Below are positions 60,201-64,000 of a DNA stretch of 64,000 bases, piece by piece. Source of the stretch: Trichopria drosophilae (taxonomy: Eukaryota; Arthropoda; Insecta; Hymenoptera; Diapriidae). Below the pieces are notes generated by a model. That model searched no databases, was not told where the DNA came from, and was given only the letters and a program-made list of their open reading frames with translations. The position numbers were made by a program, and so were the translations under genes. The stretch lies in assembly GCA_030407085.1 (NCBI GenBank), contig CM059585.1, positions 1,993,001-2,057,000 on the forward strand, in the 5' to 3' direction. Positions within the stretch are counted from its first letter, which is position 1; every line of letters begins with the position of its first letter.

Positions 60201-60943
60201 ACAGTCGCACGAGATTTTGTAAAACCGGAGTGGAAAAGACGTGCAATTTTGTAGTTTTGCTAATTCCGGGTAATTCTAAGACAAACTTTCTTATCGTGGA
60301 TAAAACTAAATGAACGAGATTAGCCTGGTCGTATATCAAGTCGGCAAAGATACTGGAAATGACTCCTCGCTTTTCTAATAACGCACGAATGTCGGAAACT
60401 TTTCCTTCGACTAAAAAGGAGAGGATAAAATGGATAAAACAAGTCCGGACACTTTCAGAATCGGAAGGATGAGTTTGTCTCGTTAATGCGTCTACAAGTT
60501 CTCCGTGAAGCGACAAGTGGTTTAAAAGTTCTCGTGGCAATGTTCCACCTAACGATACGACTGCGGTCAATAATTTCAGGACTGTTCGTCTTTGTTTTAC
60601 GTTACTTTGCACTGACAACATCGAATGAATCGATGCAAGATGCGAATTTAATAAATGTTGACAGGCTTCTGTCGTTGCTAATTTTTTCTCTGGATGATCT
60701 ACTATAATTCTGGAAGTCATGAAATTTTGTTTATAGGTAATTTCAATAATGACTCGATGAAACTTACTTCATGATTAATTTGTGCATCGCAGAAAAAACT
60801 GTGGTAACCAAACTGTCATTTTTTCTGTCGGAAGAATCCAATAACTTAACAATCTCGAATACATTGCCACCGTGGTCCAAATATTCTGGACCAAAATTAT
60901 TTTTACATATTTTTTCAGCTGTTTTTAACATACTTTCAGTCAT
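33717..60943 (-). CDS. URB1: URB1 / NPA1 homologue (nucleolar pre-ribosomal-associated protein 1), 13 exons, 1701 aa
   Basis: Minus-strand exons, in order: 60943-60768, 60709-60103, 60051-59755, 59698-59408, 59354-58724, 48757-47705, 47650-47336, 47273-46776, 46723-46596, 46543-46325, 46270-46050, 34437-34041 and 33989-33717. They join in 1702 codons including TGA with consistent phases. Residues about 20-400 match the URB1 N-terminal (Npa1) domain: YLDHGGNVFEIVKLLD, VVSLGGTLPRELLNHLSLHG, LHVFSTPVLQNLVRLYNWKG, then GIIFHDRTLGI. Residues about 1330-1610 match the C-terminal (NopRA1) domain: RPYLWGNAAAEHYS, YDPAFYLPVFSHLL, HRHWILEVIRDGLKTDSD. The middle is helical-repeat-like and diverged. URB1 is a nucleolar scaffold for early 60S pre-ribosome assembly. 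Length is between yeast Urb1 (~1760) and the longer human protein. Introns 5 (10.0 kb) and 11 (11.6 kb) are full of transposons, while intron 7 is only 62 bp. Confidence 0.93.
34673..35548. mobile_element. CCCTAGTAGAG element, copy A
   Basis: Ends CCCTAGTAGAGTCATCTTC and GAGAAATG-complement...CTCTACTAGGG lie between TA dinucleotides (34671-34672 and 35549-35550). The interior is dense in variants of GAAGATTCT, AGAATCTTC and GCAGATTCTT. It is reverse-complementary to copy B at 36847-37908, about 1.3 kb away. There is no coding capacity. Confidence 0.75.
36054..38121. mobile_element. hAT-like non-autonomous element
   Basis: Starts CAGGCCCGGATTAAG and ends GTAATCCGGCCTTG. The flanks TCTCTTAC (36046-36053) and TCTGTTAC (38122-38129) match at 7 of 8 bases, the 8-bp duplication expected for hAT. 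CAGG...CC-type ends with CCGGATTA are also typical of that superfamily. No hAT transposase is present. Copy B of the CCCTAGTAGAG element is inserted inside. Confidence 0.65.
36847..37908. mobile_element. CCCTAGTAGAG element, copy B (inverted)
   Basis: Ends CCCTAGTAGAGAAATGAG and ATGACTCTACTAGGG, again between TA dinucleotides (36845-36846 and 37909-37910). It is the reverse complement of copy A, with about 190 extra bases around 36960-37150 that copy A lacks. Those extra bases partly duplicate neighbouring words (GGAAGTTTCTTTGATAA occurs twice, about 37016 and 37208). The interior is built of repeated AGAATCTTC-like words. Confidence 0.75.
38414..39940. mobile_element. TTAA-family foldback element
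   Basis: Left end CCCATTAAGTCTAAAAAAGG follows TTAA (38410-38413). Right end TTTTGGGACTTAATCGG precedes TTAA (39941-39944); one G has changed to C. Inverted arms of at least 120 bp carry CTTACGTTTGAGC and its complement. An inner inverted pair (about 38736-38770 with 39355-39392, GTAGTTAGACCC and its complement) completes the fold. Open frames at 38774, 39062, 39583 and 39808 are repeat translations. Confidence 0.7.
40220..40503. mobile_element. TTAA-flanked CCCTTAGTTTCG element, with a second copy starting at 40508
   Basis: CCCTTAGTTTCGACGGG follows TTAA (40216-40219) and CGTCGGGATTAAGGG precedes TTAA (40504-40507). The same TTAA is followed at once by a second left end, CCCTTAGTTTCGACAGC. 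The second copy is interrupted at 40552 and resumes at about 45890 (GACCTGCCGTTTGAAAATGC is shared, at about 40280 and 45902). The two copies act as internal controls for the insertions they carry. Confidence 0.7.
40357..40485. mobile_element. Small GC-rich element with AT target duplication
   Basis: CCCAAACAACACAAG opens and TTGTGCTTTTAGGG closes a 129-bp insert flanked by AT (40355-40356 and 40486-40487). It is absent from the sister copy of the surrounding element (45.9 kb). The interior repeats GGACGTCC, GGATATCC and GGACATCC, each next to a CGGGAG- or CAGGAG-type word. It is strikingly GC-rich against its surroundings. Confidence 0.55.
41238..41426 (-). CDS. Small C2H2 zinc-finger reading frame inside the 5.3-kb element
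   Basis: 62 codons with two Cys/His clusters: CNVTCKNYESFRKHIFHFH and CLYQNCVHKTTNSKDMKQHY followed by EQH. The second fits C-x4-C-x12-H-x4-H and the first is a shorter variant, so two nucleic-acid-binding fingers are plausible. It lies near the left end of the 5.3-kb element and could be the remains of the N-terminal finger exon of its transposase or of a captured gene. No start context, splice partners or downstream catalytic domain were found, so it may be a fragment. Confidence 0.4.
   Translation of the reverse strand: MQNLKMQTQCNVTCKNYESFRKHIFHFHKRQYNCLYQNCVHKTTNSKDMKQHYEQHKINSIS
41633..43101. mobile_element. CCCTTGTGG element with self-similar interior
   Basis: The left end CCTTGTGGAAAAAT (its first C now G) and the right end ATTTTTCCACAAGGG lie between CT dinucleotides (41631-41632 and 43102-43103). 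The 1.47-kb interior is a mass of degenerate words such as TACTGAAAATATT, CTGAATTTTACTGAA and TAATATCGAAATTGGGACT (the last about 41705, 42018 and 42172, inverted about 43005 and 42570). It encodes no protein. Confidence 0.6.
43559..44626. mobile_element. Interleaved pogo-like non-autonomous elements
   Basis: Outer element 43559-44343: CAGTGGCCCTCCCGTTATTT to GGGGAGGGCCACTG, flanked by TA. Inside are ends at 43733 (CAGTAGTCCTTCCC) matched at 44067, and at 43820 (CAGTACCCCTTCCC) matched at 44218; these two overlap rather than nest. At 44346-44498 lies a further element ending AGAGAGGTCCTACTG-TA. The right end of the outer element (44220-44345) is then repeated almost exactly at 44501-44626. 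All share the CTTATTCTAAT or CTTATTTTAAC subterminal words and an AAGATGGCG-type word. Confidence 0.7.
44824..45885. mobile_element. CCCTATTG element made of palindromic CATATGG/CATGTGG satellite
   Basis: Ends CCCTATTGAAAAAATCC and GGATTTTTTCAATAGGG lie between AG dinucleotides (44822-44823 and 45886-45887). The interior is almost entirely the words TGGATTCCATATGGATTTT and CCACATG, arranged in higher-order blocks of about 150-180 bp (CCACATGCAT recurs at 44981, 45148, 45301 and 45480). Reading frames of 75-179 codons are open on both strands and in several frames. They read WIPYGFSCGFS- or GIHVENP-like because the repeat lacks stops; they are not genes. It is inserted in the right tip of the 5.3-kb element. 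Confidence 0.75.
49070..49275 (+). mobile_element. LINE-like 3' tail with (AAAT)n
   Basis: An AT-rich 3' UTR-like stretch ends in a run of (AAAT)n at about 49249-49270 in URB1 intron 5. Only the tail is recognisable. Confidence 0.35.
49565..49745. repeat. Short inverted repeat
   Basis: TTTATGTCGTTGTGTCGG (about 49569) pairs with CCGATACAACGACATAAA (about 49717), and AACATTTTTCTTGAAAA pairs with TTTTCAAGAAACGTGTT. It forms a hairpin of about 180 bases within URB1 intron 5. Confidence 0.65.
49928..49958 (-). ncRNA. Decayed hammerhead-like motif
   Basis: On the minus strand it reads CCGAAGAGGACTGCATCC and then GTAACGT. Stem II sequence GGACTGCATC matches the good copy at 25.5 kb, but the core carries CUG to CCG and GAAAC to GTAAC changes, so it should be inactive. 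Confidence 0.35.
50251..50290 (-). ncRNA. Hammerhead ribozyme core (Penelope-like)
   Basis: On the minus strand: CTGAAGAG (complement of 50275-50282), stem II GGACCC paired with GGTCC around CGAGA, then GAAACGTTG (complement of 50251-50259). The strand is opposite to the reverse transcriptase fragment that begins 500 bases away, so it belongs to another copy. Confidence 0.65.
50461..50664 (+). pseudogene. LINE ORF2 C-terminal fragment
   Basis: One open frame reads ALTAARLWNSLPSHIKESST, LSAFKSFFFNFLLS and ends with TAA at 50662-50664. The signature A.R.WNSLPSHI......FK....FL is the conserved end of CR1/Jockey-like LINE proteins. It is 5'-truncated and lies in URB1 intron 5, just before the Penelope-like fragment. 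Confidence 0.65.
50790..51720 (+). pseudogene. Penelope-like element, RT end plus GIY-YIG domain, broken
   Basis: The translation starts at the RT catalytic motif FFKRYVDDI, then GKNKRISFF, shifts frame into LDIVVIRKTDGL, meets an in-frame stop where a Trp is usual, and continues SGRYLNFNSDHP, MNYKISVVYGMIDRATKHAE, KDQIRIVHKPF. The GIY-YIG core CIVYEIPCKNCKKIYV is broken by TAG and a shift just before GQTGRSLKDRIREHK, then HDFDYSKVRIL and KHLENFFI, ending at TAA 51718-51720. Domain order RT then GIY-YIG identifies a Penelope-like retroelement. At least three lesions make it dead. A hammerhead core on the same strand (53809) lies beyond a later 1.4-kb insertion. Confidence 0.88.
52186..53552. 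mobile_element. Near-perfect foldback element with GGGTGGCCC ends
   Basis: GGGTGGCCCTTATTTTCAAT opens and its exact complement closes the element; TA flanks both ends (52184-52185 and 53553-53554). Each arm is about 680 bp, so the whole element folds on itself at about 52870. Both arms keep the same 49-codon reading frame starting MLKFEPLGGPLKSDVERS and ending FEKILKIRAT, on opposite strands (52330 downward, 53408 upward). It splits the Penelope-like element from its downstream hammerhead motif. Confidence 0.8.
53806..53845 (+). ncRNA. Hammerhead ribozyme core (Penelope-like)
   Basis: CTGAAGAG at 53809-53816, stem II GGCC paired with GGCC (53817-53820 with 53830-53833) around a short loop, then GAAACGTA from 53834. 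It is probably the 3' terminal region of the Penelope-like copy starting at 50790, separated by the later foldback insertion. Confidence 0.7.
54450..55035. repeat. Inverted repeat, ~200-bp arms
   Basis: About 54470-54650 pairs with about 54850-55020. Examples are ATCGAAAATAGTGCAAGATA with its complement and TTGTTGAAACGGAATAACTT against AAGTTTTTCCGTTTCAACAA. A non-autonomous element is likely; the ends are not resolved. Confidence 0.6.
55330..55985 (+). pseudogene. LINE ORF2 C-terminal fragment
   Basis: The translation includes YSSVLDYGIIAWGAATNSTI followed by KPLEVITNKTLKALF, then after several stops and shifts VNYFNNIERKKFQINLCNWI. The motif SxLDYGIxxWG....... plus a Q/N-K-L-R-like segment is the post-RT region of CR1/Jockey-like LINEs. 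It ends in an AATAAAATACATACATA-type tail. Degenerate and inside URB1 intron 5. Confidence 0.65.
57186..58130 (-). pseudogene. LINE reverse transcriptase fragment with internal deletion
   Basis: An open frame on the minus strand (58125-57487, 212 codons) starts inside the RT fingers/palm: YLDFSKACDSVNHSLLLCKL, WIESYLSGRIQRVR, then SGVPQGSHLGPILLNL. It jumps straight to C-terminal sequence (RVLSYSFSNHRT, LKRVWNSLNVTTRAINS). The YADD-type catalytic block is missing, so a few hundred codons were deleted without breaking the frame. The 3' end lies at a (TTTA)n run, 57186-57222, which is the (TAAA)n tail on this strand. It is a CR1/Jockey-type LINE, 5'-truncated, in URB1 intron 5. Confidence 0.8.
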
Positions 60944-61282
60944 GATAATTACTTTGAAAAAATTACTGAATTCAAACGATAAAAATTGACTAGAAATATC
61001 CCACGTGGTTTAACTTGGTTCGGAGTTAGGTTAGGTTAGGCCGGCACCGTGCGCATTGTAATAATGGCCCTTACGCTATTGGTCAATTCGTGTTAGTTAC
61101 ATTCACAAACTCATCGTTCATTGGCCATCGGCTAAGTTCCCCGAGGCCTAGGGAGCTATTAGTACCTACGGCTTTCGATAAGCGGCGTTGTAACCTAGCA
61201 GGTTAGGAAGGGGAAATTCCCATTCTCACTAGTGAAATAGGATTTCGTTTCATACAAGTTCGAGCTCGAGAGACGAGAAAGC
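60944..61282. promoter_or_regulatory. Shared upstream region of URB1 (-) and U1 snRNA (+)
   Basis: Only 339 bases separate the URB1 start codon from the U1 5' end, so both promoters must lie here. The stretch is less AT-rich than its surroundings and includes GGTTAGGTTAGGTTAGG at about 61023 and several CCGAGG-type words. No TATA box is obvious. Confidence 0.55.
61214..61234 (+). promoter_or_regulatory. Candidate proximal sequence element (PSE) of U1
   Basis: AAATTCCCATTCTCACTAGTG lies at about -69 to -49 from the U1 start, near the position of the insect snRNA PSEA (about -60 to -40). It shares the AATTCCCA start of the fly element as I remember it. SNAPc would bind here. The call rests on position and a short match only. 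Confidence 0.4.
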
Positions 61283-61444
61283 ATACTTACCTGGCGCAGA
61301 GGCTACTGTGATCATAAAGGCAGTTCCTCCAGGGCGAGGCTCTTTCATTGCACTAAGATCGAGCTGACCCTTGCGAATATCCCTAATGTGGATATCTCGG
61401 GCGTATTATTTTTGTTAGTCGGGTCTGCGTTCGCGCTATCCCGG
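61283..61444 (+). ncRNA. U1: U1 spliceosomal snRNA
   Basis: The 5' end ATACTTACCTGGC is the invariant 5' splice-site-pairing sequence. Stem-loop I (GAGGCTACTG with CAGTTCCTC), stem-loop II with the U1A-binding ATTGCAC, stem-loop III (GAATATCC with GGATATCTC), Sm site ATTTTTGT at about 61408-61415 and the final hairpin with TGCGTTCGCGC are all present, in about 162 nt. The U1-70K-binding loop reads ATCATAAAG instead of the usual ATCANGAAG form, and the foot of stem-loop II has mismatches. It may therefore be a variant or fading copy. Transcribed away from URB1. Confidence 0.92.
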
Positions 61445-61519
61445 TCCTATAATAACACAAACATAATTTATCATTTAAGAAAAAATATACATTTTTTCTA
61501 ACTCGAAATAATAACCCTA

Positions 61520-61730
61520 TTGAATTCCCTAACCTAACCTAAAATAATATGGATTCGTTGGAACTGTCAGGAATTAAAATTGTAATTTTTTATTCCGCGC
61601 AATTCGATTCAATTCCCTAACCTAATCTATAATGTTTACATCAATATTCTCAGGGATTCCTTGGAATTCGTGGAAATTGCAAATTTAACTTTTCTATTCC
61701 AGTGAATTCCATCCAATACCTTCAATAAAG
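61520..61730. repeat. Two diverged tandem copies of an ~95-bp unit
   Basis: AATTCCCTAACCTAACCT (about 61523) and AATTCCCTAACCTAATCT (about 61611) each start a unit that continues with a GGATTC-TTGGAA-like and a TTTTTTATTCC-like part. It lies between U1 and the THAP gene; function unknown. Confidence 0.5.
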
Positions 61731-61928
61731 GGATTCAACCACGATGTAAGAATAAGAGGTGGCCCGACTTCCCTATGTGTGTAGCTTTGAGATGTGAAGC
61801 TTGCTAAAGCATAGTTTCCGGCTTCGTGTCGTTAGGGGCGAATGTAAACAGTAATGGCCGCATATTTGTGTTAACATTTTTATCGTTTTATATTTATATA
61901 CATAATTAGAAAATAATTGTAGTACATA

Positions 61929-63727
61929 ATGGTAAAATCCTGTACTATTTGTAGACTAATTAATGATGGGAATGAAAAATTATCCTTATTTACGGTTCCA
62001 AAAACGCCCGAGCTTTTTGAGAAATAGAAATGTGCGGTTAAATTAGTAAATATAGAGTTAAAAAAGAGCAGTTACGTATGTGAAAACCACTTCAAAGAGG
62101 CTGAAATTCTGCGTGACAAGAAAATATGTGACGAATCTGGAAATGTTATCTTTCATGTAAGTACATATTTTGAAAACCGTTAATGCTCACTTGTATTTGA
62201 TGTCTGACACTTACAAAATCGCAATTTCTATAATCGTAGAAATCGTGTCGATACCTCAATATTAATCTCCAATTAATATTTTTTATAACATATAATAGTT
62301 TATCACAATAATAACTTTCATAATTAAATCAATATTTGTTTAAAAGCTTGTTTTTCTTTTTTTTATCTACAAATCATTCAGTATTGTTTTTCTTTAATAA
62401 ATCGGATAAATATAAAATAATTTTTATATTACAGTTTTGTTATAGTAGTTCATGTTTCAGAGGAAATTTAAACATGTATCCCTCGTGAAAGGATCTGTTC
62501 CATCCATCTTTGAGAGGAATATTCATCCTAAAAAGAACACCATGGAACATTCAGATACAAGCAACGAAGATACTATGGATGTCTTGTACGAAGAACACTT
62601 CGTTAATATTAATACCGATCACAATTTGGAACCAAATGGTATGTTCTATATTTTTATATTAAACAGTAGAGTAGTATAACAAAGTTTACATTTGTGATGT
62701 ACGATTACTAATTACATAATATTACTTATTCAAGTAATATTACTGTACCATACCAGTTATTATGATAAAAAATGTACAATTTTATATGCTACCTTATCAT
62801 TCAGCGTGTAGATGTATGTTGTAATGATTTTATATCTTCTCATTTTTTTTCCTATTTAACATAAAAGGATCAACAGGACAGATTCATTGTAGTTGAGCAT
62901 GCACTTGCGACCATTGGTTCTCTTCTTCATAAGTGTACATATCGATAAAAAATAAAAAAAGATACAGAATCAATGACCTTAACAGTACATACAGTTTTAG
63001 ATGTCCATTACGGTTCGCACATCATTCAATACGAATGTACTATGCACATACTCTGTAATTGTTGTAAAAATCGACGTTTAAAATTTGTAGTAACCATTCT
63101 AAATAATTTAACATAGTAACAAGTACATATAAATGAGTAATTACGTATAATTTTCAGTAAACAAGGCAATGTTACAAACCTCAAATTCTGAAGCTCATGT
63201 AAATTTATTTCGAGCAATTCATAATAGGTCGACAACTTTAACACTTCCTAATGATAATTGGAATTTTCACATCCAAGAATTTCCTCCATTGATTCAATTG
63301 TATGAAATAGGACAATCCTCAGCAATGAATGGTTACAAAATGTGGTTTAAGAAACATGTACGTATATTCGATCTTGTTAATTCATAGAATTCACCAATCT
63401 CATAAATGGAGGCACAACAAATGTCCATTACAACTTAATAATGGTACAATATGTACATTTTGTGCATCATTGGATAGAATATTGCGGAAACACACAGCTA
63501 TCAGTGACAAGAAGAAAAAGCATAATACTTCTTTTCTATCACCTAACAAAGAAAAAATAGATTTGTTAAGAAAAGCTAAGCGTATTCAAGCTCAGACCTT
63601 AAGAAGAAACAAGCGAAAGTTGTACACTTTGCAAAAAGCGATCGATGAATTACAAGCTAAATTGGAGAAGGTAGAAAATGAGACATTAGAGCAAGTATTA
63701 AAGGATTTGAATCTCCCTGATTCTCAG
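61929..63727 (+). pseudogene. THAP-domain zinc-finger gene, broken, runs towards the window end
   Basis: Exon 1 (61929-62156) encodes MVKSCTICRLINDGNEKLSL, FTVPKTPELFEK, then TAG, then KCAVKLV and YVCENHF: a C2CH THAP finger (C-x2-C ... C-x2-H). The TAG sits exactly where THAP domains have their invariant Trp. Exon 2 (62461-62638) starts in phase (RKFKHVSLVKGSVPSIFERN). Exon 3 (63158-63357) is in phase (HVNLFRAIHNRSTTLTL, YKMWFKKH). The next coding part, from about 63389, is shifted by one base: CPLQLNNGTICTFCASLDRI, then a Lys-rich coiled coil to a GT donor at 63728. THAP proteins bind DNA and many are transposase-derived. Two lesions suggest a pseudogene, a sequencing error at two sites, or recoding; the rest lies outside the window. 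Confidence 0.7.
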
Positions 63728-64000
63728 GTAGTCAGTAATTTCATTTTAATCAAATCTTTCGCTAAATCGATGACACTATATTATACATAATACTTTTCTC
63801 ATATTTACACATTATTTCAATGTTTACCTCATGAAGTAACAAATTTTTGAGTTTTTATAGTAGTCTTATTGTATGCTGAATGATCATGTTGGGAATGGCA
63901 ATCTATTTAAAAGCGACTTTTTATATAATTTTTACTTTTATTTAATCATTTTTTACATTATATATTTTTTTATTATATGTTCTCTGCAAATAAAACCTTA
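63728..64000. other. Intron or 3' flank of the THAP gene
   Basis: AT-rich sequence following a possible splice donor after LPDSQ. No further exon is seen before the window ends. Confidence 0.4.

Noticed and set aside
61023..61040. (TTAGG)n-like telomeric repeat
   Set aside because: Only about three units with an offset, between two genes. Short GGTTAGG runs are scattered elsewhere in the window as well, so this is not a telomere.
63358..63387. A 30-bp GT-AG intron that would join the two THAP exons
   Set aside because: It is too short for insect splicing and leaves the frame wrong (a stop follows within six codons), so a frameshift is the better reading.
1..64000. tRNA genes or bacterial-type operons
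   Set aside because: No cloverleaf with A and B boxes was recognised by eye, and no closely packed same-strand intronless genes are present.

Overview
The window is AT-rich animal DNA, almost certainly from an insect. Genes have short exons with GT-AG introns and no operons. The intact genes match insect or metazoan families: a BEN-domain protein, HID1, a SEPT2-group septin closest to fly Sep4, and URB1/NPA1. There is also a U1 snRNA gene with an insect-like sequence. A hymenopteran or another mobile-element-rich insect order is my guess; the sequence alone does not fix the order.

Layout. 712-6335 (+) is a seven-exon BEN-domain gene. 6.4-9.2 kb is intergenic, with a long inverted/tandem repeat and a small TTAA-flanked element. 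9188-17179 (+) is HID1 in ten exons, opening with a GC-AG intron and holding a 5.2 kb intron 8 full of mobile elements. 17.2-26.2 kb has no gene: it carries Penelope-like element remains, hammerhead ribozyme motifs and foldback elements. 26241-32721 (+) is the septin in nine exons. It converges tail to tail on URB1, which fills 60943-33717 (-) in 13 exons (1,701 codons plus stop). Two URB1 introns (11.6 kb and 10.0 kb) are stacks of nested transposons. Head to head with URB1 lies a U1 snRNA gene (61283-61444), and after it a THAP-type zinc-finger gene (61929 to past 63727) with a stop codon at the invariant Trp and a later frameshift.

Mobile DNA dominates the non-coding part. I could resolve: (1) piggyBac-like non-autonomous elements with TTAA target duplications and CCC...GGG ends, one proven by a clean insertion inside another; (2) pogo/Tigger-like elements with TA duplications and CAGTA-type ends; (3) a set with CCC[T/A] ends, 2-bp target duplications and interiors made of self-similar words; (4) one hAT-like element with an 8-bp duplication; (5) LINE 3' pieces; (6) Penelope-like pieces (RT tail and GIY-YIG domain) and dispersed hammerhead ribozyme cores, the signature of that class.

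How the genes work together: they do not form a pathway. HID1 acts at the trans-Golgi/dense-core vesicle, the septin in cortical filaments, URB1 in the nucleolus on 60S assembly, and U1 in splicing. Exon joins were checked by reading-frame continuity and family similarity recalled from memory; no database was searched.
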